A stretch of DNA of 64,000 bases from NCBI GenBank assembly GCA_051453625.1, contig JBOZIK010000001.1:74775278-74839277 (forward strand), read 5' to 3'. The number at the start of each line of letters is the position of its first letter. Position 1 is the first letter of the stretch. The position numbers were made by a program, and so were the translations under genes. The notes below the pieces were generated by a model. That model was given only the letters and a program-made list of their open reading frames with translations, did no database searches and was not told where the DNA came from. Positions 37,390 through 48,261 of this stretch are shown here, one piece after another. The DNA is from Welwitschia mirabilis. Its lineage: Eukaryota > Gnetophyta > Gnetopsida > Welwitschiales.

Positions 37390-37906
37390 TGTTGTGATGT
37401 AAATTTATGTAATCTTAAAGCTCTTTAGATAAACTTATAAATCAAATACCTTACAGAAAACACACTCAAGTATAGATGGGAGTTCATTCAAATGTCATAA
37501 TCCTAATGAAGGCACTAGGGTTATAGTTACAAAATTGAATTCCAAAAGTTTTTTAAGTCTGTTATCTTTTAATATCTAAAAGTAGATAATAAAATAAATG
37601 TAATGCAAGATAAAAGAATATAAAATGTAGTGAATGAAAATGGAAATGGTTTCTACTTTGATCCTAGTTCTTCTATTATAAGAACTACTTTCTTTATAAC
37701 TTATATCAATTAAGAAAAGTATTCACTAGTTCTTAACTAACATAAACTATGAGATCTATTCAAGTAAGATAATAAATGCAATATGAAATGAAATGGGAAA
37801 GTAATGCAAATCTAATACTAACCAAGGTTAACCTTAACAAAGATTTCCATTATAATCTACATAAATCACAGAGTTATCATAAATAACTATGATCAATGTA
37901 AACCAT
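37390..37906 (-). repeat. Element B 5' LTR, truncated
   Basis: The inner 517 bp match the inner part of the LTR at 28411 and 42204. The match stops at '...gtaaaccat' (37906). In the 28.9-kb copy the sequence continues 'aagggacattta', which is not found here or after 39100. Confidence 0.75.
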
Positions 37907-37909
37907 TGT

Positions 37910-39100
37910 TGTGACACCAACTTATGTGTATTTAATAGGGTATTTTGAGTTGTTTTATAGATAAACTAATAGATAATTGCTTAGTTCCTATGACAATCGA
38001 GAATCAAGGAGCACAAGATGAAAACATGTAAATATCAGATAAAATACAAGCAATTCATGCAGGAACAAAAGAGTATCATTTTTGGATCATGATTCTATAG
38101 AAGACAAAGTAATTTCACTGAGAAAATATTGAGAAAAGACTGTCTTCCACACCATCGTTCACATGACAGCTAGGACAACAATCCCAATTGAGCATATGAC
38201 AGAGTTCTTTCAAGATAACTTCCAGTTAAACTAAAAATCTTCCTATCAAATACCATCTTCCACATCATCGTCCAGACGACATCAGCGGATGACGTCTTCA
38301 GAACTAGTTGATAGCACTTTATAGACAGATCATCAGCAGATAAATTAATACAGAACTAGAGTTTAATTATTAATTCTTGTTGTCTCCTCCTTCATCTAGA
38401 TGACCATCAAGATGATGATGTTCTCTGTTACTTTTACTGAATGTATTCCCGAGTTGTCACCACTTCTTTGTGACTTTACTTTTCATGTCAGTAGGGTTTC
38501 TTCTTTACTTTTCTGTCAGTTCCCTTTTTCTTTCTTTCTATAAATAAAGGTCTCCCCCTTGATCCCTAATCATCTTCAACAGTACTTGACATTCTCATGA
38601 CAGGAGATCTTGGGACTAGAGAACCATCTTGTAATTCAGAGAGACATTACCTTAGTGTTGGGTAGTATATCCTCCATTGAGGAATGACTACTTTGTGATA
38701 CAGATGTCTTTTATACTTTTTAATATAAATTTTTTATAATTAATTGCAGGAAATTATCCCTGATAGTTTATGTTATTTAAGATTCATGACAGGTTTCTTT
38801 AATTATATAGATTATGAGAGCAGCCTTTGTTAAGGTTAAGCTTGATTAGATTAGGTGCATCGCTGTTTCTTTTCATAGATTAGTTTTGCATCATTATTTC
38901 AATTTCATGCATTGTAGTTTAATTCAGTATATTAAGGTTACATATTTATTTTTTAAAAACTACTCTTTATTATCCATATTATTAGCCTTCAACAGAACTA
39001 TAACATTCGGATCACTTTGTCTATACTAGCGTGCTGTATTTGTGCATTTTATTTGTAATTAACAAAGGCGTGAAACATTGTATAAATTCGTACCACAACA
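37910..39100 (+). repeat. Family A LTR, isolated (about 1.19 kb)
   Basis: It begins TGTGACACCAACTTATGTG and ends ...ACCACAACA. It is the least decayed LTR here, with a TATA box tataaataaagg at 38539-38550 and the run-on 'acattctcatgacaggaga' shared by all A LTRs downstream. An intact TGACGTC (as-1/bZIP-like core) is at 38290-38296. No PBS follows at 39101, and no matching 5-bp duplication is seen (accat before, gtagt after), so it is either a decayed solo LTR or one end of a rearranged element. Confidence 0.75.
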
Positions 39101-40539
39101 GTAGTCGAATAGACTTAGTGTTTAGATTTTTTCCATTTTCCTCTCATATAAGCATTACATTAGCATTTATCTTGCATTATATTTTTGTATTATTCTTATT
39201 TTATTTACTTAAATGGAAAAAACCAAAACTACTTTACCAAATTAATTCTCTAACTTCTAGCTTAGTGTCTTCAACATATTATGACATTCAAGTTAACTCC
39301 CAACTATACTAGCAAGTATTTTTATGCAAGTATCTATGATTTATAGATATTTGCTTAAAGGCTTAAGGATCACATAATTTTACACAGCAATAATGCTTCG
39401 ATCTATATTAAGTATTACAAGTATGAAAACATGCAAACTTGAAATTAGGAAATTGTATTAAATAAATTATTGGAACTTTATGGTAGTAATAAAGAAAATA
39501 TTACATGAATGAAGTGTTTAATACAGTGATTAAAACTTCATACTAGCCTCAATGGCTAGTCCATCCTACTAGTGTTACTGGCTAGTCCATCCCTCTAAAA
39601 AAGGAACTTAGAAACTAGACATACCTAAAGCTTCTCTCAAATTTAAAGATTGGTTATAGGTCACATATACTAAAAGATGGTCTAAAATAAAGTACAAGTA
39701 CCTTTTTATAGCCTAAAAATTAGGGTTATGATTAGAGTTTTAAATATTTAGGCAATTTTTAGTGACTTTAGATCAATCCAGCACTTACATCTATGAACTT
39801 GTTATCTATCATGAGTCCTAAAACATGAAGATGAAGTGATAATTTAAAAGATGACTAGGATCCTACTAGTGTTGCTAGCTTTTTAAAGAATTTTCATTTG
39901 ATCTTTTGACTTATGCTCTACCATTTATTAAATACCCTAAAAGTTCAATGATGAAGATAGAATCTCAATTTTTTTTTATTTTAATAGTATAATATAAGAT
40001 AAAATGATAAAACTATAAAAATCAAAAGGTGTTTATGTTAAATGAGCCTTAATTACTTGAAATAAATGTCAATTTTTACATGTTATTAAACATCAATTAC
40101 AATCCCTAGAAATAGAATCAAGAACTTACTAAATATTAACTTATGTAATAGTTATAATCTATAGAAAATTTTTCCTAGGTATATAGGTTTAGTTATTAAT
40201 TTTAAAAAGAAACTAAGGCATTTTATTAACTACAAATAACTCTAATAACAATTCTCTTAGAGGTACTACAAAGTTAGCTTAGTCTTATAACAAATAATAA
40301 AGGTGTCTTAGGTATGTTTTAACATAAGAAGGATTTAGAAAGATTTCACTTGACTAGATATCTTCACTTAGGAATTAAGAATAATATATCATAAATCAAT
40401 CTATTATACAAAGCCTATATTCTTCATTGCATGTTGTGAATGTAATGAAAGTGTAAGTAATATAAATATTATGTCTTATAATAAAATATAGGAAATACTA
40501 GGATAGCATCAAAGATATTATCCACTGATATATCCATCA
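39101..40539. other. AT-rich DNA, nothing recognised
   Basis: No gene or mobile-element signature. A 13-bp direct repeat ggctagtccatcc occurs at 39554 and 39580. It ends at a 100-N gap. Confidence 0.4.
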
Positions 40540-40639
40540 NNNNNNNNNNNNNNNNNNNNNNNNNNNNNNNNNNNNNNNNNNNNNNNNNNNNNNNNNNNNN
40601 NNNNNNNNNNNNNNNNNNNNNNNNNNNNNNNNNNNNNNN
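40540..40639. other. Assembly gap (100 N)
   Basis: The left flank is unrecognised DNA; the right flank is the gag region of the second B element. The flanks are not copies of each other. Confidence 0.9.
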
Positions 40640-41660
40640 CTTTGTCATGTTTCACTTCTTTTAAATCTTTTAGAATTTGTCTTATAGTATGATTTTCTTT
40701 GTGGACTTTTAGGCCAAGTTTGACTTATTTCTACCAAATTTTCTAGCATCCTTCATGCATAATCTAGGCCTAAATTCAATAAGTTGCTTCCACAAGAAAA
40801 ATCTAAATCTTATTTTATTAAAGCATTTAATACACTATAGAAATAATCTACTAGTTCATCTTTACAAAATTCATCAATAGGATTGGAATGAATAGTAATT
40901 ATAAAACATTCATAAGCTATTGCATAATTCTCATGAGTTTATTNNNNNNNNNNATTACTTCTTTTCTTCTCTTCCTCATAGAACTCTCACTCAAAAATAT
41001 TTTAATAAATACTTCTTACACTTGACTTCAAGATTTAAGGCTCTTATGTGGAATAGGTTTGAGTTAAACTTTTACTTTTCCTCTACAGTATAACTAGAAA
41101 AATAATTATGTAAATATAATCACTAATACATTTTTTTCCATTTTATAAGATAAGCACAATTTATTCAATATTAGCTAAATGTTGAAATGGATCTTTCTCT
41201 AGTTCCCCCAGAAACGTTAACTAAGCACTTAAATTTCTTAAATCTATATCATCTCTAGGAGGTAAATCAAAAGGATTTTAATTTAATGTTTTCTATTAGT
41301 AATTAAATATCTAAGAGTAGCCTTCACATTCAAGGAAAAAATTTCTATTATAATTGGAGTATTTGATGAAGTAATTTACTTTTGTATTTATGATGATTTC
41401 AATACGTTTGACATATTCAAAAAAATAATACAATATACTTTTACACTAATATTTTCTTTTGCAAAATCTAATCTTAAAATAATTAAAGTAGAAAATCCTT
41501 CTTCTTTAATTATAGAAATTTCCATACCTGGGGTGTGCATACCTAGATTTAGCTCAAAGTCGAATAACACTTCTTTGATGTTTTATTTAATTAGATTCCT
41601 TTCCCTTTAATATTTTATCTTTTTATCAAAATTTACCATGTTCCTACATGCTCAATTAAC
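40640..41660 (-). pseudogene. Second element B gag N-terminal region
   Basis: It is homologous to 35,840-36,860. The start region corresponding to MVNSGKK lies at about 41,640 and retains the ATG (plus-strand 'accat'), but frames are broken soon after. The longest readable part is 60 residues at 41388-41570 and includes FELNLGMHTPGMEIS, matching NLKMHTPGMKIS in the other copy. Function as capsid precursor is inferred from position only. Confidence 0.55.
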
Positions 41661-42182
41661 TAATAAAAAGACAAAATCAAAAAATAGTAGGCTCTCCTCT
41701 ACCTTGTCATGGGGACGATAGGAAGGATGATGACCATAGTTTAAAAAAAAATCTAAAACCACAAACATTCTAACAAAAGAAAACTAAATCATTGTCTATA
41801 CTATTATGGAAACATCAAGAAGAATGATAGTTTATTTAATTTATGGAAAAAAATATCGAAATGCAAAAATTTTTTAGGACTATTGTCCTTCTTATCATTG
41901 GAATGATAGACATAACAATAGTTTATTATGAAGGCAAAAATAAAGAAAAATTCTGAAAAATAAAAACTAATTTTAAAATTTAAAACTATCATGCCCTGGG
42001 TTGTTGAGACGATAGAGAAAATGACAGGATACTTAAAAAAAATTATTAAAAATAAAATTATGTAGAAATAAATCTACTTTAACCTATACTAGAAATATAG
42101 CATTAACGTAAATAAATAACCTGAATAATAGATTTAATGTATTTATTTTATTAATAACAATTCTTCTAGCTCCTTACAACCT

Positions 42183-42200
42183 TCCTCGACAATGGCACCA
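42183..42200 (-). promoter_or_regulatory. Second element B primer-binding site (tRNA-Asp type)
   Basis: The minus strand reads TGGTGCCATTGTCGAGGA, three bases inside the LTR end. It differs from the complement of the tRNA-Asp 3' end by four bases, all transitions. Confidence 0.8.
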
Positions 42201-42203
42201 AAA

Positions 42204-44303
42204 TGTTGCAGTGTGAATTTATGCAATTCTGAAGCTCTTTAGATAAACATATAGATCAAATAACTTGTATAAAAATACATGCTATTATAGATGGCAGTTC
42301 ACTTGGAAGTTGTAATCCTAATGAAGGCACTAGGCTTAGAGTTAGAAAATTTATTTCTAAAGTATTTTAGTCTTTTTTCTTTTAATAACTAAAAGTAAAT
42401 AACAATGTAAAAGCAATGCTAGATGAATGAATATGAAATGCAGTGATGAAAATGGAAATTAATTCCACCTAGATCTTAGTCCTTCTATCATAAAGACTAC
42501 CTTATTTATAAATTATATTAATTAAGAAGAGCATCCAACTAGTTCTTAACCAATATAACTTATAAGATCTATCCAAGTAAGATAAGAAATGTAGTATGAA
42601 ATGGAATGAAAAAATAATGCAAATCTACTACTAATTAAGATCAACCTTAACAAAGGTTTCCCTTATGATCTAGATAAATCAAAAAGTTATCACAATAAAC
42701 TATGATTAATGTAAATCATAAGGGACATTCACAGAACTAAAATAAAAAGAGAAATTATATCAATTCAAAGTGTATTCAAGAAATTACATCCACTTTTAAA
42801 TAAAATAATAGCATCTTAATGAAACAGACTTAGCCTAACACCAAGAAGACTCCTTTCTATATCTCTAGATGGATCTTTACCCTTCAATCCTTCATCATAA
42901 GTTTTATGTATAAAAGATGGACTAGAAATGAAGGAGAGGCAAGGTATTTATAGTTTTATATTTTAGGTTCTAAAAGAAAAACCAAACCTTAATTATCCAC
43001 AAGGGTTGATTGACTACATTTACAAGGGTATTTCTTTCGAGCATGCAAAAATAGCCATCTTCCAATCTATCATTAGGATGATATAGAGGACATCACAATG
43101 TGTCACATGTCTTCATGTCTTTCTGTCACCTCGTAGCTTTTATCCATGTTAGCAATGTTGTTGTCATACTTATCATGGAGACAACATAAGGGATGATGCC
43201 ATATGCTACATGTCTTCATGTACTCAGGCTCACAACCTTTATCCATGTTAGTAATGTTGTCATCCTGCTTGTAGTGGAGATGATNNNNNNNNNNNNNNNN
43301 NNNNNNNNNNNNNNNNNNNNNNNNNNNNNNNNNNNNNNNNNNNNNNNNNNNNNNNNNNNNNNNNNNNNNNNNNNNNNNNNNNNNNNNNNNNNNNNNNNNN
43401 NNNNNNNNNNNNNNNNNNNNNNNNNNNNNNNNNNNNNNNNNNNNNNNNNNNNNNNNNNNNNNNNNNNNNNNNNNNNNNNNNNNNNNNNNNNNNNNNNNNN
43501 NNNNNNNNNNNNNNNNNNNNNNNNNNNNNNNNNNNNNNNNNNNNNNNNNNNNNNNNNNNNNNNNNNNNNNNNNNNNNNNNNNNNNNNNNNNNNNNNNNNN
43601 NNNNNNNNNNNNNNNNNNNNNNNNNNNNNNNNNNNNNNNNNNNNNNNNNNNNNNNNNNNNNNNNNNNNNNNNNNNNNNNNNNNNNNNNNNNNNNNNNNNN
43701 NNNNNNNNNNNNNNNNNNNNNNNNNNNNNNNNNNNNNNNNNNNNNNNNNNNNNNNNNNNNNNNNNNNNNNNNNNNNNNNNNNNNNNNNNNNNNNNNNNNN
43801 NNNNNNNNNNNNNNNNNNNNNNNNNNNNNNNNNNNNNNNNNNNNNNNNNNNNNNNNNNNNNNNNNNNNNNNNNNNNNNNNNNNNNNNNNNNNNNNNNNNN
43901 NNNNNNNNNNNNNNNNNNNNNNNNNNNNNNNNNNNNNNNNNNNNNNNNNNNNNNNNNNNNNNNNNNNNNNNNNNNNNNNNNNNNNNNNNNNNNNNNNNNN
44001 NNNNNNNNNNNNNNNNNNNNNNNNNNNNNNNNNNNNNNNNNNNNNNNNNNNNNNNNNNNNNNNNNNNNNNNNNNNNNNNNNNNNNNNNNNNNNNNNNNNN
44101 NNNNNNNNNNNNNNNNNNNNNNNNNNNNNNNNNNNNNNNNNNNNNNNNNNNNNNNNNNNNNNNNNNNNNNNNNNNNNNATCATATATTTTATTGATCCTT
44201 CTGTCATATTTCTATAGTCATCAGTATTATAACAAAACCTATGTGAATGTCCTGCAAAAGTACTCAAAATACACCATTAAGTTTCTATAAATTAGCATTG
44301 CAA
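42204..44303 (-). repeat. Second element B 5' LTR with an 894-N gap
   Basis: The ends match the LTR at 28411-29777. Non-N bases total about 1.2 kb. By alignment to the other copy only about 125 bp should be missing, so the N run at 43285-44178 is too long unless this LTR holds an insertion. A roughly 100-bp tandem repeat in U3 is visible at 43,065-43,284. Confidence 0.7.
43285..44178. other. Assembly gap (894 N)
   Basis: It lies in the LTR of the second B element. Long open frames that appear to cross it on both strands are artefacts of unknown bases. Confidence 0.95.
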
Positions 44304-44922
44304 TAATTATGTTAATGGAATACATTATAAATAAATAGAAAAAATAAAGTATTAGGAAGAGTCTTATCTTAGTATTTGATAACTTAAACAATAATGATTG
44401 TTTAAACCCTTCTTAACTACTCGTGCTTTTTTAAATTGAATGATTATGAATCAAATAATTCTATTGATATGATTTTCAATATATTACATATTATTTCTTT
44501 TGGGATGAATGCCATATTTTACTATTTTCTAGTTTTTATCTCACTACTAAGTACAAGGTAAAATTAAGATGAATAGGAGAAAAACTATAGGCAGAAAACT
44601 TTTTTCTTTTTTACTTATTATAAATTCTAATAGTATTTATCTTTTGCATATTATAAATGAAAGAATGATTGTATTCCTCTTTTTTCAATAAAAAATTCAA
44701 GAATGGGCATCAAATTTTATAATAATCATCTTGACTTAAAACCAATTGGTCTTGTGAGGCTCAGAAAATTCTATGTATGATAAAGGATAGCTATTTGTGT
44801 TCTTTGTAGTTAGTCATGGAAAAATATTTTCCTATATTTAAAAGCCTTGATTAGTCTTTATTTTGATACTACTTTCTAAATTAGTTTATTGTGATTTTTG
44901 AATTTGCTAAAAGATATTAGTT

Positions 44923-45210
44923 GATGGATTCTTTAGTGTAAGCAATAATTTCTTCTCATCAGTATTTCTTTTAGGCTCTAAGAAATTTAAGAAATACATA
45001 TTTTAATTTCAATTTGTCATGGTCAATTGTTATTTTAAGAATGTTTTAAAATTCTTATTAAAAAATGATGTATTATTTGATATTAATTTTATTTTTCTAT
45101 GGATACCAGGGAANNNNNNNNNNACTTCTACAAACCAAGATACTCAGTTTTCAAATAAGGATGTAAATCTTCTAAAGATAGAAAAATTTCCACTTGAATT
45201 GGATCACTTA
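44923..45210 (+). pseudogene. SRRM1-like (PWI-domain splicing factor) gene fragment, copy 1
   Basis: The exon at 45110-45210 follows a 3' splice-site context (TTTTTCTATGGATACCAG) and ends at a GTAAGT donor (45211). It reads TSTNQDTQFSNKD, then NLLKIEKFPLELDHL. This matches the region just before the PWI domain of plant and animal SRRM1-type proteins, where G-T-S-x-x-Q-D-T-R-F-S-N-K is nearly invariant. A possible first exon ends at 44937 (GAT GGA TTC TTT AGT, then GTAAGC), resembling the G-G-F-F-R start but with no ATG. The 10-N gap at 45114 is spurious. The PWI domain itself is not found. Confidence 0.6.
45114..45123. other. Spurious 10-N gap inside exon
   Basis: The flanks read ggaa / acttctac, while the other copy reads ggaacttctac at 46326. 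The flanks overlap by one base, so nothing is missing. Confidence 0.85.
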
Positions 45211-45339
45211 GTAAGTTATCAAAAAACTTGAAAACAATACGAAATTTACATTTTTTTAATTGTCCTTCTAAAACTCTTTTATCAATAATGAAAGAAATTA
45301 ATATTAATTACTTCTCTTTAACTATTGATGAAAGGTTGT

Positions 45340-45866
45340 TGTGCTAATAACTTATGTATAATTGATAGGGTATTTTGAGCTATTTTACAACTAAATAGAC
45401 AAATAAATGATTGGTTTTCATGATAATGAAGAGCTAAAATAAAAAGGATGAAAAGAATCAATCTCCACGATTAAGTACAAGCATTCTAAGCAAATATGAA
45501 TAATTTGTGTTTCTGATGATAACTTCTTATAAACAATAAGGTTGATGCACTAATTAAAGATTTACTAAAGGCCATCGTCCACCTCATCATCTAGATGACA
45601 AGATGGATCACTATGCTAATTGGATGATGACTAAGGTCTAACTAGTAGATGATGTGGATTTGATCATGAGGTGGTATCATCTCCTTTATCTTCTAGAAGA
45701 CTAAGCAGATGACACTATTGTAATACCCACACTAAATGATTCACCTAAACTTTACCACTTGTATTTCATTTCCTTTCTATATGGATATTATGGTTTACCC
45801 CTACCTTTTTGTCTGTATCATTTCATGTTTTGAGTGAATAAATAGAGGTCCTTCCCTCAACTTCTC
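45340..45866 (+). repeat. Family A 5' LTR, left copy truncated by gap
   Basis: It matches 46545-47071 (start TGTGCTAATAAC, 'gaataaatagaggtccttcc' near the end) and stops at the gap at 45867. It is probably the same locus as 46545, duplicated by contig overlap. Confidence 0.75.
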
Positions 45867-45966
45867 NNNNNNNNNNNNNNNNNNNNNNNNNNNNNNNNNN
45901 NNNNNNNNNNNNNNNNNNNNNNNNNNNNNNNNNNNNNNNNNNNNNNNNNNNNNNNNNNNNNNNNNN
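45867..45966. other. Assembly gap (100 N) between overlapping copies
   Basis: 44751-45866 matches 45967-47071, including the SRRM1-like exon and the start of the LTR. Confidence 0.9.
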
Positions 45967-46138
45967 TTTATGAGGCTCAGAAAATCCTATGTATGGTGAA
46001 GGATAGCTATTTGTGTTCTTTGTAATTAGTAATGGAAAAATATTTTCGTATATTTAAAAGCCTTGATTAGTCTTTATTTTGATACTACTTTCTAAATTAG
46101 TTTATTATGATTTCTGAATTTACTAAAAGATATTAGGT

Positions 46139-46415
46139 GATGGATTCTTTAGTATAAGCAATAATTTATTCTCATCAGTCCTTCTTCTAGGCTCTAAGAA
46201 ATTTAAGAAGTATATATTTGGATTTCAAGTTGTCATGGTTAATTATCATTTTAAGAATGTTTGAAAATTCTTATCAAAAAATGATGTATTATTTGATATT
46301 AATTTTATTTTTCTATGGATATCAGGGAACTTCTACAAATCAAGATACTCGGTTTTCAAATAAGGAGGTAAATCTTCTAAAGATACAAAAATTTCCATTT
46401 GAATTGGATCACTTA
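46139..46415 (+). pseudogene. SRRM1-like gene fragment, copy 2 (exon intact)
   Basis: The exon 46326-46415 is exactly 30 codons, bounded by ...ATATCAG and GTAAGT. It reads GTSTNQDTRFSNKE, VNLLKIQKFPFELDHL. Roughly two thirds of positions agree with the SRRM1-type N-terminus as I remember it, including the Q-D-T-R-F-S-N-K core, a LLK.QKF stretch and E-L-x-H-L. This precedes the PWI domain, an RNA/DNA-binding fold of a splicing coactivator. The candidate first-exon donor is mutated here (GTAAGC to ATAAGC at 46154). The A-element LTR starts 130 bp after this exon, so the remaining gene is interrupted or was never captured. Confidence 0.65.
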
Positions 46416-46544
46416 GTAAGTTATCAAAAAATTTAAAAACAATGTTAAATTTACAATTTTTCTAATTGTCCTTCTAAAACTCTTTTATTAATATGAAAGA
46501 AATTAATATTAATTACTTCTCTTTAACTATTGCTGAAAGGTTAT

Positions 46545-47601
46545 TGTGCTAATAACTTATGTATATTTGATAGGGTATTTTGAGCTATTTTACAACTAAA
46601 TAGATAAATAAATGATTGGTTTTCATGATAATGAAGAGCTAAAATAAAAAGAATGAAAAGAAGCAATCTCCATGATTAAGTACAAGCATTCTGAGCAAAT
46701 ATGAATAATTTGTGTTTCTGATGATAACTTCTTGAAAACAACAAGGCTGATGCACTAATTAAAGATTTACTAAAGGCCATCGTCCACCTCATCATCTAGA
46801 TGACAAGATGGATCATTGTGCTAATTGGATGCTAACTAAGATCTAACTAGTAGTTGATGTGGATTTGATCATGAGGTGGCATCATCTCCTTTATCTTCTA
46901 GAAGACTAATCAGATGACACAATTGTAATACCCATACTAAATGATTCAGCTAAACTTTACCACTTGTATTTCATTTTCTTTCTACATGGCTATTATGATT
47001 TACCCCTAACTTTTTGTCTATATCATTTCATGTTTTAAGTGAATAAATAGAGGTCCTTCCCTCAACTTCTCTTATCTTTATTTGCACTTAACATTCTCAT
47101 GATACGAGATTAATGGGCTGAAGGGCCATCTTGTAGTTTCAAAGAGATGTTTTCTTGATGTTGGGTGGTGTTTCACCCATTGAGTTATGGCTACTTTGTT
47201 ACATGAATGTGGTGTAATTTCTAACGTAAAACATCTCTTTTTATGCTTAGCTTATGTTGGTTGAGATCCAATAATAGTTTTTCTTATGATATAGTTTATG
47301 AGGTAACCTTTGATAAGGTTGTGCTTGGATAGTTTAGGTGCATTATTATTTTCTTTTCCTAGATTAGCCTTGTACTAGTGTATTCTATTTCATTTTTATT
47401 CATTACAAGTTATTTCTATAGGTTAGGTTATAGTTTTTCTCTTTTGAAAGCAACTCTCTTATTTTAATATTTTGGCCTTCAAAGGATTATGATATTTGAT
47501 TTACTCCCATCTATATTAGTGTGTTGTGTTTATGCATCATTATTTATGATTAATAGGATTCTACTCAGGATGTAAGCATTACATAAATATGCACTATAAC
47601 A
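46545..47601 (+). repeat. Element A 5' LTR (1,057 bp)
   Basis: TGTGCTAATAACTTATG ... CACTATAACA, with a TATA-like aataaatagagg near 47043 and 'acattctcatgatacgaga' downstream. It is followed by a three-base spacer and the PBS. Related copies are at 37910, 45340, 50066 (3' part), 60391 and 63080. Confidence 0.85.
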
Positions 47602-47604
47602 TCT

Positions 47605-47622
47605 TAGCACCATTACCAAGGA
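47605..47622 (+). promoter_or_regulatory. Element A primer-binding site (tRNA-Asp type), copy 1
   Basis: It reads TAGCACCATTACCAAGGA. Compared with the complement of the plant tRNA-Asp(GTC) 3' end (TGGCGCCGTTGCCGGGGA), every difference is G to A. Confidence 0.85.
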
Positions 47623-48261
47623 AGGTTACTTGGAGTTTGAGATTTTTCATTACTTTAGTAAGTATTTTGGATTGGATGCTTATTGTAATAGTGGTGTAGT
47701 AATATCTTAGTTGCATAGTTTTTCCATTTTTGCAGAGTCAATTTTCTAGTTTTTGATTCAGAGCCTATTTTTCTATTGTGTAATAAAAGTTCTTCATTCA
47801 CTTCATATCTAGAAAATGCATGGTGATAACAACCTCTATGCTATAAGTTTTTTATTTTAGTTTTTCTATTAAATTTTTAGGGTTTTAGTTCCATCATCCC
47901 CTTGGTTGTCCAAATGACTTAGGTGAATAATAGTCTATTATCTAAGTTTTCCTCTCAAGAGTCAGTTTTTTCTTTTTGTTTTTAGGTTTTTTTCCTCCCT
48001 TGCAATTTTGTATTTCTATCATTTAGAATATTATCTGGATAATGATAAGGATGATACTTTTATAGATTTAAGATTGAGCATGAATGATTAAACCTATTAA
48101 AAATGAAAAATACCAAATAGAGGAGTTTTTGATTACTAAAAATATTAGAGAATGTTTTAATAAGTTTTAAAATATAAAAAGGTACAAATAATGAAGGTAT
48201 GAAAGATTTTGAATTTCATGCAATTTTCACATTTATTTCTATAAAGTGTGATTTTTCTGCC

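Larger units (their letters stand above)
28411..37906 (-). mobile_element. Athila-like LTR retrotransposon, element B (nearly complete)
   Basis: Minus-strand order from high to low coordinate: partial 5' LTR (37390-37906), tRNA-Asp-type PBS (37369-37386), gag (about 36842-35000), protease (34940-34701), RT remnant, RNase H, integrase (33300-32053), a post-pol region and a complete 3' LTR (28411-29777). The 5' LTR is cut at 37906, where a plus-strand LTR abuts. Most of the RT palm is deleted. Two gaps (30950-31049 and 31933-32052) lie inside. All domains carry stops, so the element is dead. Confidence 0.82.
40640..44303 (-). mobile_element. Second element B: 5' LTR, PBS and gag N-terminal part
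   Basis: It is co-linear with 35,840-37,906 and then with the LTR at 28411-29777. On the minus strand it has an LTR (44303 down to 42204), a PBS (42200-42183), leader, and gag start (open stretch 41388-41570 with GMHTPGMEIS). It stops at the gap at 40540, so pol is not present. A 10-N gap at 40944 falls inside gag. Confidence 0.75.

Noticed and set aside
37910-39100. Solo LTR with target-site duplication
   Set aside because: The bases on either side (accat and gtagt) do not match, so a clean solo LTR cannot be claimed.
43193-44290. Long open frames of 365 and 335 codons on opposite strands
   Set aside because: They are open only because they cross the 894-N gap. The visible ends are LTR sequence.
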